Source: Methylobacter sp.
Lineage (GTDB): Bacteria > Pseudomonadota > Gammaproteobacteria > Methylococcales > Methylomonadaceae
DNA length: 64,000 nucleotides
Direction: 5' to 3'
Assembly (NCBI GenBank): GCA_030653175.1
Contig: JAURZV010000073.1
Location: 17,033 to 81,032 of the forward strand
Position numbers and translations under genes: made by a program. The notes beneath the pieces were generated by a model. The model did not search any database and was not told the origin of the DNA. It saw only the letters and a program-made list of their open reading frames with translations. Below are positions 19,350 to 29,096 of the stretch, piece after piece. Within the stretch, counting starts at the first letter, position 1. Every line of letters begins with the position of its first letter.

Positions 19350-20633
19350 ATGTCGCTACAAATCATTTTTAAGTGTATTGCTTTAACTTACGCTTTGTTT
19401 GCCTGCAGCATTGCTGCCGGTGCAGACCAGACTATTTTAACGCTTCAAGCCGCAACCGAACTTGCCTTAACCGGCAACCCCGGACTGGCGGAAATCAGGG
19501 CGCGAGCCGAGGCGATGGCTGCCGTGCCTTCCCAAGAGGGCACTTTGCCGGATCCGGCGCTCAGAATCGGCGCTCTTTACCTGCCGACCAACAGTTTCAA
19601 TCTGCGGCAGGACGACTTTACCATGATGGAAGTGGGCGTTAGCCAGGAGATTCCATTTCCCGGCAAGCTGGCTTTACGGGAAAAGATCGCCGGGCAGGAA
19701 GCGCTGGCCGCCGCTGATTCGGTTGACGAAGCGCGTTTGCGGCTGGTGCGGGAAGTAAAACAGAGCTGGTGGCGGCTGTTTTATTACCACCGCGCCTTGA
19801 ACCTGCTGGACGAAGCCGAACACTTTTTCCAGCAACTCATCGACATCGCCCAGGCCAAATATAAGGTGGGCAAAGGAACGCAGCAGGACGTGCTGCTGGC
19901 TCAGCTCGAACTGTCCAAACTCAAGGACGAAAAACTGAATCTGATCATTCTGCTTCACAGCCAGAACGCCAGAATCAATGCCCTGCTGGATCGCACGCCG
20001 GAAATGCCTGTGCAAATTCCGGCGGAGGCTGAATTCAAGTTGCCGGTCATTGTCGAATCCGCCTTGCAGGACAAGGCTTTGCAAATCCGTCCTTTATTTG
20101 CCCAACACCGCAAGATGCTTGATGCGGGGCTGGCCAGGGTCGATCTGGCGCAAAAGGGTTTCTACCCTGACTTTACCATTGGCGCCTTTTACGATGTCCG
20201 GCAGAACACGCCGTCAGGGCAGTCGCGTAGCGATTTCGCCAGTGTACAGCTGAGTATCAATGTGCCGATTTATGCCGGCCGCAAGCAAGCCAAGGCGGTT
20301 GATCAGCGCCAGAGCGAACTCCTGCAGGAACAATATGCATTACACGACGACCACCGCAAAATTCAGGCCGAGATAGCGGCCAAAGCCGCCGAGTATCAAC
20401 AGACAAAAGAAAAGCTGTTGCTGCTCGAACATGAAATCATTCCGCAGGCTCAGCAAACCGTTAATTCTCTGCTGGCCGGCTATCAGGTGAGTCAGACGGA
20501 CTTTACCGATCTGCTGCGCACGCAACTGAGCTTTTTCCAATATCAGACGCAGTATTGGCAGGCCTTGAGCAGCACTCAGCAAATCCTGGCCGAGTTATCC
20601 GCTGAAGTGGGCGAGGAGTTGAGCCATGACTAG
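19350..20633 (+). CDS. TolC-family outer membrane efflux protein (CusC-like), copy 1
   Basis: 427 aa; signal peptide, QEIPFPGKLALREKIAG, TolC heptad-rich repeats; operon with adaptor and RND genes. Confidence 0.85.
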   Translation: MSLQIIFKCIALTYALFACSIAAGADQTILTLQAATELALTGNPGLAEIRARAEAMAAVPSQEGTLPDPALRIGALYLPTNSFNLRQDDFTMMEVGVSQEIPFPGKLALREKIAGQEALAAADSVDEARLRLVREVKQSWWRLFYYHRALNLLDEAEHFFQQLIDIAQAKYKVGKGTQQDVLLAQLELSKLKDEKLNLIILLHSQNARINALLDRTPEMPVQIPAEAEFKLPVIVESALQDKALQIRPLFAQHRKMLDAGLARVDLAQKGFYPDFTIGAFYDVRQNTPSGQSRSDFASVQLSINVPIYAGRKQAKAVDQRQSELLQEQYALHDDHRKIQAEIAAKAAEYQQTKEKLLLLEHEIIPQAQQTVNSLLAGYQVSQTDFTDLLRTQLSFFQYQTQYWQALSSTQQILAELSAEVGEELSHD

Positions 20634-22047
20634 ATATTTTCCGGCATCTTTGATTTTGATACTGGGCTTAAGTCTGGGATTTTGGGTGGGCCGTCGGGAA
20701 GTAACGCAAAACCCGGACGCTACCGCAGTCAGCGAAAAAATGCCGCTGTATTATCGTCACCCGATGAATCCCAAAGTCACCTCGACTACGCCCGCCAAGG
20801 ACGAGATGGGTATGGACTATGTGCCGGTTTATGCAGAACAGCCGACTGCAACCATATCGCCGCCGGAATCAGGAAAAATTCTGTATTACCGGCATCCGAT
20901 GGGAGCGGCGGATACTTCACCGGTGCCGAAAAAGGACGAAATGGGCATGGACTACCTTCCGGTTTATGAAAGCGAACCGGAGACATCCGGGCAAATTCAG
21001 ATCAGCCCGGAAAAAATCCAGAAACTGGGCGTAACAACAGCAACCGTGTCCAAGCGCGTGCTGATTCGCAGCATACGCGCGCTGGGCAGCATTCAGGTCG
21101 ACGAACGGCGCATTCACGCCGTGACAGCCAAATTCGAAGGCTGGATCCAGCGCCTGTATGTTAACGCGACAGGACAAGCCGTCAAACGCGGCGAACCGCT
21201 GTTCGATGTTTACAGTCCGGAACTGGTGACCGCGCAGCAGGAATATCTGATCGCCCGGCAAGGACAGCAAGCGCTGCAACAGGGTAGCGCACAAGCGCGC
21301 GACACTGCGGCGCGTCTGGCCGAAAACGCCTTGCAACGTTTACATTATTGGGATATTGCTCAAGTACATATAAAGCATTTGCAAAGCCTGGGAAAGCCTC
21401 TGGATGCCCTGCCGCTGATGTCGCCGGTCAATGGAGTGGTGCTGGAAAAACCTGCGCTGGAGGGGATGCGTTTCATGCCCGGCGAGCTGTTGTTTCGTAT
21501 CGCTGATTTAAGTACGGTGTGGCTGTTAGCGGAGGTATTTGAGCAAGATATCGGTGGGGTGCGCTTGGGCCAAGTCGTGCAGGTGCATATCAACGCCTAT
21601 CCGGATCAACTGTTCAGCGGCAAGGTCGGTTTCATCTACCCGACGCTGGCAACGGAAACCCGCACAGTTAAAGTGCGCATCGAACTGCCCAACGGCGAAG
21701 GATTGCTGAAACCCGGACTGTATGGCAGCGTGACGCTGGCAGCGCTGGAGGATAAAGACGCGCGCTTGGCGGTTCCCGATTCGGCAGTCATTGACAGCGG
21801 TGCGAGGCAAGTCGTTTTAGTGCAAAGAAGTGAAGGGCGGTTCGAGCCGCATGTCGTAAAACTGGGGCAACAGGCTGACGGATACTACGAAGTGCTGGAG
21901 GGATTGGATGCCGGCGATGAAGTAGTGACTCGCGCCAATTTCCTGATCGATGCCGAGAGCAATCTCAAGTCGGCTCTGGGCAGCTTTGGCAATAATGGCG
22001 CTGACTCTGGTCAGACAACGCATGAAACACAGCAAGGAGGCCATTAG
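20626..22047 (+). CDS. cusB: CusB-like periplasmic adaptor with two N-terminal heavy-metal-binding modules
   Basis: 473 aa; YYRHPMNPKVTSTTPAKDEMGMDYVPVY and YYRHPMGAADTSPVPKKDEMGMDYLPVY, then HlyD-type adaptor. Confidence 0.85.
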   Translation: MTRYFPASLILILGLSLGFWVGRREVTQNPDATAVSEKMPLYYRHPMNPKVTSTTPAKDEMGMDYVPVYAEQPTATISPPESGKILYYRHPMGAADTSPVPKKDEMGMDYLPVYESEPETSGQIQISPEKIQKLGVTTATVSKRVLIRSIRALGSIQVDERRIHAVTAKFEGWIQRLYVNATGQAVKRGEPLFDVYSPELVTAQQEYLIARQGQQALQQGSAQARDTAARLAENALQRLHYWDIAQVHIKHLQSLGKPLDALPLMSPVNGVVLEKPALEGMRFMPGELLFRIADLSTVWLLAEVFEQDIGGVRLGQVVQVHINAYPDQLFSGKVGFIYPTLATETRTVKVRIELPNGEGLLKPGLYGSVTLAALEDKDARLAVPDSAVIDSGARQVVLVQRSEGRFEPHVVKLGQQADGYYEVLEGLDAGDEVVTRANFLIDAESNLKSALGSFGNNGADSGQTTHETQQGGH

Positions 22048-22049
22048 CC

Positions 22050-25000
22050 ATGTTGAATCATATTATTGCCTGGTCGTTGCGCAATGTGTTTCTGGTGCTG
22101 CTGGCAACACTGGGCATTGTAATAGGCGGGATTTATGCCTTGTCGCTTATGCCGCTGGATGCGCTGCCCGATTTGTCCGACGCGCAGGTCATTGTTTACA
22201 CCGAATATCCCGGACAAGCGCCGCAAGTCGTCGAGGATCAGGTAACTTATCCGCTGACGACCGCGATGCTGAGCGTGCCTCGCTCGAAAGTCGTGCGCGG
22301 TTTTTCTTTTTTCGGCGCGTCTTTCGTGTATGTCATCTTCGAGGACGGCACCGATATTTACTGGGCGCGTTCGCGGGTTTTGGAATATCTGACAACGCTC
22401 ACCGGACGCTTGCCGCGCGGCGTGGTACCACAACTGGGGCCGGATGCCACCGGCGTCGGCTGGGTTTACCAATATGCGCTGCTGGCGAAAAACCAGTCAC
22501 TGGTGGAATTGCGCACCCTGCAAGACTGGTTTGTGCGCTATCAATTGACCAAAGCCCAAGGCGTGGCTGAAGTCGCCGGCATCGGCGGTTTCGTGCAGCA
22601 GTATCAGATCACGGCCGATCCGCATAAGCTGCAAGCTTACGGTATCTCTTTACGTACCCTCAGCGACGCCATCCGCAACGGCAACCGCGATGTCGGCGGC
22701 CGGACTATCGAACTCGCCGAAACCGAGTACATGGTGCGCGGACGCGGTTACTTACGCGGTCAGGCGGATTTGGAGCGGCTGGTGTTGAAAGTCGGGAATG
22801 GCATTCCCGTATTGGTGCGCGATGTGGCGCGCGTGGAGCTGGTTCCCGATGAACGGCGCGGCATCACTGAATGGAACGGCGAAGGCGAGGTAGTTTCCGG
22901 CATTGCGCTGGCACGCTATGGTCAGAATGCACTGGAAGTGATCAGCCATGTGAAAGACCGATTGCGCGAAATTACCGCCGGTTTGCCAACCGGCGTCAGC
23001 GTACAAACGGTTTATGACCGCTCCGAGTTGATTCATCGGGCGATTGACAATTTGCGCCATACCTTGCTGGAAGAAAGCGCGGTGGTCGCCGCTGTCTGCA
23101 TACTATTCCTGCTGCACATACGGAGCGCCCTGGTGGCGATTTTGATGCTGCCGGTCGGCGTGCTGATCGCCTTTATCGTCATGCAGGCGCTGGGGATGAA
23201 TTCCAACATCATGAGCCTGGGGGGTATCGCTATCGCTATCGGCGCGATGGTGGATGCCGCCATCGTCATGATAGAGAACGCCCACAAGCATCTGGAACGC
23301 GATACAGGCCGCCTGCCGCGTGCCGAAATATTGCTCAATGCCTGCAAGGAAGTCGGCCCGCCGTTGTTTTTCAGTCTGCTGATTATCACGGTTTCTTTCC
23401 TGCCGGTGTTTGCGCTGGAAGCGCAGGAAGGCCGCCTGTTCCATCCCCTGGCCTATACCAAGACTTTCGCAATGGCGGGCGCGGCGCTGTTGTCGGTTAC
23501 GCTGGTTCCGGTATTGATGTCGCTGTTTGTGCGCGGAAAAATCCTGCCGGAGCAACGCAATCCCATCAACCGGGTTTTGATCCGGATTTATCGCCCGATC
23601 ATCGCCGGGGTCATGCGCTACAAAAAGCTGACGCTCGCTTTCGCGTTACTGATGCTGGCCGCTTCCTGGTATCCGGCCTCGCGCTTGGGCGGTGAATTCA
23701 TGCCGACTCTGAATGAAGGCACACTGTTATTCATGCCGCTAACCCTGCCGGGTTTACCCCCGACCAAAGCCGCCGAATTGCTGCAAACCCAGGACCGCAT
23801 CATCAAAAGTTTTCCCGAAGTCGAATCGGTGTTCGGTAAAGCCGGGCGAGCACTGACCGCCACCGACCCGGCGCCGCTGGAAATGTCCGAAACACTGGTC
23901 AATCTCAAGCCCGAATCCGCCTGGCGGCCCGGCATGACGGTCGATAAGCTGATTGCCGAGATGGATCAGGCGCTGCAAATCCCCGGTGTCAGCAACTCCT
24001 GGACGATGCCGATCAAAAACCGCATTGACATGCTGGCGACCGGCATCCGCACGCCTATCGGCATCAAACTGTTCGGCAAGGATCTTGCGGAAATGGAACG
24101 CCTGGCGCAGCAGATCGAACAGGCCGTCAAAAACGTCCCCGGCACCACCAGCGCCTATGCCGAACGCGTTACCGGCGGCTTTTATCTGAACATCACCCCG
24201 GACTACGAGGCTCTGGCGCGCTACGGGCTGTTGATCGGCGATGTGCAGGACATCATCGCCACCGCCATCGGCGGCGAGACCGTCACCACGATGCTGGAAG
24301 GACGCGAACGTTTCGCCGTCATCGTCCGTTACCCGCGCGAACTGCGCGACAACCCGCAAGCCATTGCCGCGCATGTGCTCGTCCCGACACCCGGCGGGGC
24401 GATGATTCCCTTGGGACAACTGGCGCATCTGAGCCTGGACAAAGGTCCGCCGGGTATACGCACCGAGAACGCCTTGTTGTCCGCTTATATCTATGTCGAC
24501 ATGCGCGACCGCGACATTGACGGTTATGTGCGGGATGCCAAGCAGGCGGTGCAACAGGCGGTCAAATTCCCTGCGGGCTACTACATCGCCTGGAGCGGCC
24601 AGTTCGAATACATGGAACGGGCCAAACAGCGTTTACAACTGGTTGTACCGCTCACGCTGTGCATTATTTTTATCCTGCTTTATCTCAATTTCGGCCGTCT
24701 AACCGAGACATTCATCGTCATGTTGTCGGTGCCGTTCGCGCTGGTCGGCGGCATCTGGCTGTTGTGGTTTCTGGATTACAACGTCAGCGTGGCGGTCGGC
24801 GTCGGCTTCATCGCCCTGGCGGGCGTCGCGGCAGAAACCGGCGTGGTGATGCTGATGTATCTGGATCAGGCATACCGGGAAAAGCAGCGGCAATGCCTGG
24901 AAGAAAAGCGGGCTTTCACCGAGACCGATCTTTACACCGCGCTGATGACCGGCGCGGCGGAACGTTTGCGACCGAAAATGATGACCGTTACCGCGATTAT

Positions 25001-25196
25001 GGCCGGGCTCCTGCCTATTTTGTGGAGCACCGGCACCGGCTCGGAAGTCATGCGCCGCATCGCCGCACCGATGGTGGGAGGCATGGTGTCGTCAACGCTG
25101 CTGACCTTGATCGTCATTCCGGCGCTTTATGCCTTGTGCAAGCAATATTCCATCAACAAACAATCCCGAAAATTGAACGATACGTTAACAAGCTGA
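22050..25196 (+). CDS. cusA: CusA/CzcA family heavy-metal RND efflux pump, copy 1
   Basis: 1048 aa; HME-RND motifs LPDLSDAQVIVYTEYPGQAPQVVEDQVTYPL, GAMVDAAIVMIENAHK; Met-containing LLFMPLTLPG, APLEMSE, NRIDMLATG. Confidence 0.92.
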   Translation: MLNHIIAWSLRNVFLVLLATLGIVIGGIYALSLMPLDALPDLSDAQVIVYTEYPGQAPQVVEDQVTYPLTTAMLSVPRSKVVRGFSFFGASFVYVIFEDGTDIYWARSRVLEYLTTLTGRLPRGVVPQLGPDATGVGWVYQYALLAKNQSLVELRTLQDWFVRYQLTKAQGVAEVAGIGGFVQQYQITADPHKLQAYGISLRTLSDAIRNGNRDVGGRTIELAETEYMVRGRGYLRGQADLERLVLKVGNGIPVLVRDVARVELVPDERRGITEWNGEGEVVSGIALARYGQNALEVISHVKDRLREITAGLPTGVSVQTVYDRSELIHRAIDNLRHTLLEESAVVAAVCILFLLHIRSALVAILMLPVGVLIAFIVMQALGMNSNIMSLGGIAIAIGAMVDAAIVMIENAHKHLERDTGRLPRAEILLNACKEVGPPLFFSLLIITVSFLPVFALEAQEGRLFHPLAYTKTFAMAGAALLSVTLVPVLMSLFVRGKILPEQRNPINRVLIRIYRPIIAGVMRYKKLTLAFALLMLAASWYPASRLGGEFMPTLNEGTLLFMPLTLPGLPPTKAAELLQTQDRIIKSFPEVESVFGKAGRALTATDPAPLEMSETLVNLKPESAWRPGMTVDKLIAEMDQALQIPGVSNSWTMPIKNRIDMLATGIRTPIGIKLFGKDLAEMERLAQQIEQAVKNVPGTTSAYAERVTGGFYLNITPDYEALARYGLLIGDVQDIIATAIGGETVTTMLEGRERFAVIVRYPRELRDNPQAIAAHVLVPTPGGAMIPLGQLAHLSLDKGPPGIRTENALLSAYIYVDMRDRDIDGYVRDAKQAVQQAVKFPAGYYIAWSGQFEYMERAKQRLQLVVPLTLCIIFILLYLNFGRLTETFIVMLSVPFALVGGIWLLWFLDYNVSVAVGVGFIALAGVAAETGVVMLMYLDQAYREKQRQCLEEKRAFTETDLYTALMTGAAERLRPKMMTVTAIMAGLLPILWSTGTGSEVMRRIAAPMVGGMVSSTLLTLIVIPALYALCKQYSINKQSRKLNDTLTS

Positions 25197-25239
25197 AAAC
25201 AATGTCATTTTAACTATTGAATTATTCCGGAGAAAACCC

Positions 25240-25389
25240 ATGAAGACTAAAAAACATGTTGTAATATTAATCACACTTTTATTACTCACTGTTTCTGCGT
25301 GTGCATCAAGAACTAAAGTCATTAAAAATGTCTACTCGTCACATCCGGGTGGACAGGGTCATCCCTGGGATAAGGGGCGATCGTTTTAA
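25240..25389 (+). CDS. Small lipoprotein (49 aa)
   Basis: MKTKKHVVILITLLLLTVSACASRTKVIKNVYSSHPGGQGHPWDKGRSF; lipobox VSAC; GGAG RBS. Confidence 0.65.
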   Translation: MKTKKHVVILITLLLLTVSACASRTKVIKNVYSSHPGGQGHPWDKGRSF

Positions 25390-25396
25390 ATAATTC

Positions 25397-25500
25397 TCTA
25401 GTTCCCAAGCTCAAGCTTGGGAATTCGGTTTTGGAAGCTCCAGCTTCCTGTCTCGCGAAGCCGGAGCTTCGCCTTTCTAGGTTCACAATCTGGAGATTGG
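25397..25500. repeat. Dispersed palindromic repeat family F, copy 2
   Basis: GTTCCCAAGCTCAAGCTTGGGAATTCGGTTTTGGAAGCTCCAGCTTCC...GAAGCCGGAGCTTCG; compare 14808-14890. Confidence 0.7.
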
Positions 25501-25616
25501 AAACCAGCAAAAAGGAGGTAAAACTAATAACAAGCCAACAACCTGAAAAAACGATGTTATTTTAACTATTTTGGTAACTGCTCATACCTTATTTTAAGCG
25601 CAAAGCTGATTTTGAA

Positions 25617-25747
25617 ACGTCCAAAGCTAGCTTTGGACTCCAGAAAACGTGAATGTCGGAGTTCAAAGCTAGCTTTGAACCTTACGGTTTTAAACAGCAC
25701 GTTTTATGGTGCTCAGGATCGGGCGTCTGCTAGGGTGAGCAGTTACC
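25617..25747. repeat. Dispersed repeat family D, copy 2
   Basis: TCCAAAGCTAGCTTTGGACTCCAG...GGAGTTCAAAGCTAGCTTTGAACCTTA...GGGCGTCTGCTAGGGTGAGCAGTTAC; compare 5160-5288. Confidence 0.75.
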
Positions 25748-25774
25748 TATTTTGAATTACTCTGGAGAAAACCC

Positions 25775-26116
25775 ATGAAAACAAAGTTACTGATTACCCT
25801 GCTTTTAGCTATTGGTTTGTTGTCCGCATGTGCCGAATTTGACCCGCATTCTATGGATATGAACCTGGCGGTACATAACGCAAAAACCAAAGCCGATCAT
25901 GAGGCGCTGGCACAACACTATGAGGAAGTGGCGCAAGAAATGCAGCTTAAGGTTGAGGAACACAAGAAAATCCTGAGTGAATACGAGCGCGAGCCGTGGT
26001 TGATTGGTAAGCAGCAGGCAACCGGGTTCGGAGTCCATTGCCAAAGGCTGATTGATGTCTATGAAAAAGCCGCCGAGGAAAACCTGGAAATGGCGAAAAT
26101 GCATCGCCAGATGTAA
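25775..26116 (+). CDS. Lipoprotein (113 aa), intact copy of a local triplication
   Basis: MKTKLLITLLLAIGLLSACAEFDPHSMDM...HCQRLIDVYEKAAEENLEMAKMHRQM; lipobox LSAC. Confidence 0.8.
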   Translation: MKTKLLITLLLAIGLLSACAEFDPHSMDMNLAVHNAKTKADHEALAQHYEEVAQEMQLKVEEHKKILSEYEREPWLIGKQQATGFGVHCQRLIDVYEKAAEENLEMAKMHRQM

Positions 26117-26215
26117 CGCTTCACACAAGCCAGGGGATGGAAATGCTACCATCTCCTGGCAATGATGTAAGAATCCTTTTATAAAAACAGCACATCTGTG
26201 CTTTGGGGAAAATCC

Positions 26216-26556
26216 ATGAAAACAAAGTTACTAATTACCCTGCTTTGAGTTCTTGGTTTGCTGTCTGCCTGTAGCGAAATGAACCCTCATCCGATGGATA
26301 ATGAGGCTAGCCGTGCAAAACGCAGTATCCAAAGCCGATCATGAGGCGCTGGCGAAACACTATGAGGAAACGACGAAAGAAATGCAGCTTAAAGTTGAAA
26401 CTTCTTAGCCAGTATCAGTCAATAGGCTATCTCTACGGAAGACCGCCGGATGATTTTGTGGAATATTTTAAAGATCATTGCCAAAGGCTGATTAATGCCT
26501 ATGAAAAAGCTGTCGAGGAAAATTTGAGCATGGCAAATTTGCATCGCCAGATGTAA
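26216..26556 (+). pseudogene. Lipoprotein paralog, degraded copy 2
   Basis: ATGAAAACAAAGTTACTAATTACCCTGCTTTGA: TGA inside the signal peptide; frameshift after ATGAACCCTCATCCGATGGAT; C-terminal part (HCQRLINAYEKAVEENLSMANLHRQM) still recognisable. Confidence 0.85.
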
Positions 26557-26605
26557 ACGCGTCACTCTCTCGGGCGGTTGTTACCTGTGACTAATGAAAA
26601 ATCAA

Positions 26606-26700
26606 GGGTGGGCAAAAAAGCCTGCCCACCCGTGGCTATGCTGACGCGACCTTTTGCGTCGTTGCACTCGTTGGGTTAGCTTGACAACCCATCATGCGGG
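26606..26700. repeat. Family C direct repeat, left of the AT-rich nuclease-like gene
   Basis: GGTGGGCAAAAAAGCCTGCCCAC..TGGCTATGCTGACGCGACCTTTTGCGTCGTTGCACTCGTTGGGTTAGCTTGACAACC; near copy at 28148-28239. Confidence 0.9.
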
Positions 26701-26825
26701 TGGTTAAAGCTTAGCGTACGATTTTTTCCGTTTCGTGAGTTGCCCCCTTTTATGCCAAGCATGGTGCATTTAAACCCATAATTTCAGCCAGTCGTCAATG
26801 CGTAACTTCTATAAAAGAATAAAAG

Positions 26826-28070
26826 ATGAACAACTTCTTACAAATAATTACACAATATAAAACCGATACGCAGAGTGTTTACAATACTTGGTTTATTGAT
26901 AATGACCAACGGCTCAAAGCTTTTCGCACCATTCGCAGAGGGGTTTTGCAGGTGGTGGAAGATATTAAAAACAAAACTTTTCCAAATGATTTTAAGGGAA
27001 GTTCTTTAGAATTTGTTTTGAACTGCATTGCTGAGCAAAAACAAGTATTTGTGGGAGTATCACACCCTTTTTATTGGAAACCTAAATTACGCATACCCGA
27101 TATTTACGAAAATCCAATAAATAAAATTGCCTTTGGTCAATTCTTAGAAAACTGCATCAATGCTAAATCGGAAGAACAAATTATTAAAGAAATAGTACGA
27201 TTAGATGCTCTAAAAATAAAAGGTTTGGGTCCAGCCGTAGGAAGTATTTTATACTTTTTGCATCCTACTTTGTTCCCGCCTTTCAATACTGCCATCGTCA
27301 ATGGGTTTAACACTTTATTTAACGACAAAAAGAAATTAGGGTCTTGGACAGAATACCTAAAAATCAGAGAAATATTGATTGAAACCAACAACAAACACAA
27401 AGCTCAACTTTCTAACGATTTGGGAGCGATTGCGGGTTTGTGTTTTGAAATTGGTACACAAAAAATGCTTATCGGCAATGATGAATATTTAAGTGAAGAC
27501 GAACGAAATAAGTTAGAGAAAAACATTGAAAAACGCCAAAAAGAAATTCAAGACGAAAAACAGGAAGAAAACCTACATTCTGAAATGCAGTTTCATCTTT
27601 TGAAAATCGGTCAAAGCTTGGGTTATGATGCTTTTGTGGCTTCAAATGATCGATCAAGGTCTTATGCAGGAAGTAGTTTTTCGTTTATGAGTCCCGATAA
27701 ATTCCCCGCTATCGATTGTGATAAAGAAACCGCCAGTACTATCAAATTGATAGATGTATTATGGTTTGAGAAAGGGACAAATAATGTGATTTGTGCCTTT
27801 GAAGTTGAAAAAAGCACCAGTATCTATTCAGGAATTTTACGACTGACCGACCTTTCTTATTCCATCGCTATCGGCAATGAAACTTTTTATTTGGTTGTAC
27901 CCGATAGTAGAGAAAGGGACGTAATTATGCAACTCTCACGTCCTTCAATCAAGCAAATCAAAATTCCAATCAAATACATTTTATTTTCAGAACTTCGGCA
28001 GCACTGCGATGCTCTTTGTAAGTTTGGTGACAGCCACCAAATTATGAAAAAAATTGCAAAAACTGTATGA
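26826..28070 (+). CDS. Putative PD-(D/E)XK-like restriction/nuclease-family protein
   Basis: 414 aa, AT-rich; IDVLWFEKGTNNVICAFEVEKSTSIYSGILRLTDL resembles a D...ExEK core; upstream HhH-like KIKGLGPAVGSILYFLHP. Confidence 0.55.
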   Translation: MNNFLQIITQYKTDTQSVYNTWFIDNDQRLKAFRTIRRGVLQVVEDIKNKTFPNDFKGSSLEFVLNCIAEQKQVFVGVSHPFYWKPKLRIPDIYENPINKIAFGQFLENCINAKSEEQIIKEIVRLDALKIKGLGPAVGSILYFLHPTLFPPFNTAIVNGFNTLFNDKKKLGSWTEYLKIREILIETNNKHKAQLSNDLGAIAGLCFEIGTQKMLIGNDEYLSEDERNKLEKNIEKRQKEIQDEKQEENLHSEMQFHLLKIGQSLGYDAFVASNDRSRSYAGSSFSFMSPDKFPAIDCDKETASTIKLIDVLWFEKGTNNVICAFEVEKSTSIYSGILRLTDLSYSIAIGNETFYLVVPDSRERDVIMQLSRPSIKQIKIPIKYILFSELRQHCDALCKFGDSHQIMKKIAKTV

Positions 28071-28147
28071 GGTATAAGATAGAAGTCAAATGCGCAATGC
28101 TTTTCTGCCCACCACATTGATGAATTCATACTTTTGGTGTTATGAAC

Positions 28148-28239
28148 GGTGGGCAAAAAAGCCTGTCCACTGGCTATGCTGGCGCGACCTTTTGCGTCAT
28201 TGCACTCGTTGGGTTAGCTTGGCAACCAATCAATGCGGG
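28148..28239. repeat. Family C direct repeat, right of the AT-rich gene
   Basis: GGTGGGCAAAAAAGCCTGTCCACTGGCTATGCTGGCGCGACCTTTTGCGTCATTGCACTCGTTGGGTTAGCTTGGCAACC. Confidence 0.9.
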
Positions 28240-28334
28240 AGCTGGAAGAAAAAATGGATAAAGAACTTGAGCTTGGATTCTTTGTGGCGCTTGAAAAGAC
28301 CTTGCATACAATTGATTTAACCAGAGGAGATTAA

Positions 28335-28484
28335 ATGATGGTTCAAGATCCGGTTTGCCTAATGCAATTTTCTCCGCGCGAGGCAAAAACAACCGCTGAA
28401 TACGAAGGGAAACTGTATTATTTCTGCTCTCCTTCCTGCCGGAATACTTTTCTCAGCCAGCCAGCCAGCCTTATATCAAAATAA
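28335..28484 (+). CDS. YHS-domain peptide; possibly the N-terminal part of a broken YHS-LOG fusion
   Basis: MMVQDPVCLMQFSPREAKTTAEYEGKLYYFCSPSCRNTFLSQ...; DPVC...YYFCSPSC YHS pattern; ends just after a (CAGC)4 tract. Confidence 0.7.
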   Translation: MMVQDPVCLMQFSPREAKTTAEYEGKLYYFCSPSCRNTFLSQPASLISK

Positions 28485-28494
28485 AGTCACCTCG

Positions 28495-29096
28495 ATGCAC
28501 TTAACTGTAGGGGTCATGGGTTCAGCCGGTAACGAAGCAGCAGACGATGTCAAAGAGAAATCCATGATTCTGGGTCAGAGTATTGCACAACGTGGCTTCG
28601 TATTAATAACGGGTGCGTGCCCTGGCTTGCCCTATGAATGTGCCCGTGGTGCGAAACAAGCAGGAGGATTATCCATTGGTATTTCGCCGGCTTTGAGCTT
28701 GGATGAACATATACACAAGTACCGGTCGCCAGCTGACGTTTATGATGTCCTTATCTATACAGGTAGTGGCTTGATGGGGCGTGAAGTGACGAATATACGC
28801 TCAAGTGATATGGTTGTAATCCTCGGAGGACGTTCCGGTACATTAGGGGAGTTTGCTATTGCTTTTGATGAAGGCAAGTTGATCGGGGTATTACAAGGCA
28901 GTGGTGGAATTGCTGATCAGATTCAGGATCTTGTGGCTAGTTTTCAGTTTTCAGTTTTCAGAAAGATAGCGGTGCACGTTTAGTATATTCAGCCGATCCA
29001 TTGAAGTTAATCGACGAAATGGCAAAGTTATATACAGAACGTCATTATCAACGTCCTTCCTGTTTCTGCGACGAGATACCTGCAGGCGCAGGCTGA
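28495..29096 (+). pseudogene. LOG-family / TIGR00725-like Rossmann protein, frameshifted at a (TTTTCAG)3 tract
   Basis: Frame 1: MHLTVGVMGSAGNEAADD...GGRSGTLGEFAIAFDEGKLIGVLQGSGGIADQIQDLVASFQ; after the repeat the homologous-looking tail KDSGARLVYSADPLKLIDEMAKLYTERHYQRPSCFCDEIPAGAG* is in another frame. Confidence 0.8.

Noticed and set aside
23754-24554. 266 aa minus-strand ORF opposite cusA copy 1
   Set aside because: Antisense artefact in a well-supported RND gene.
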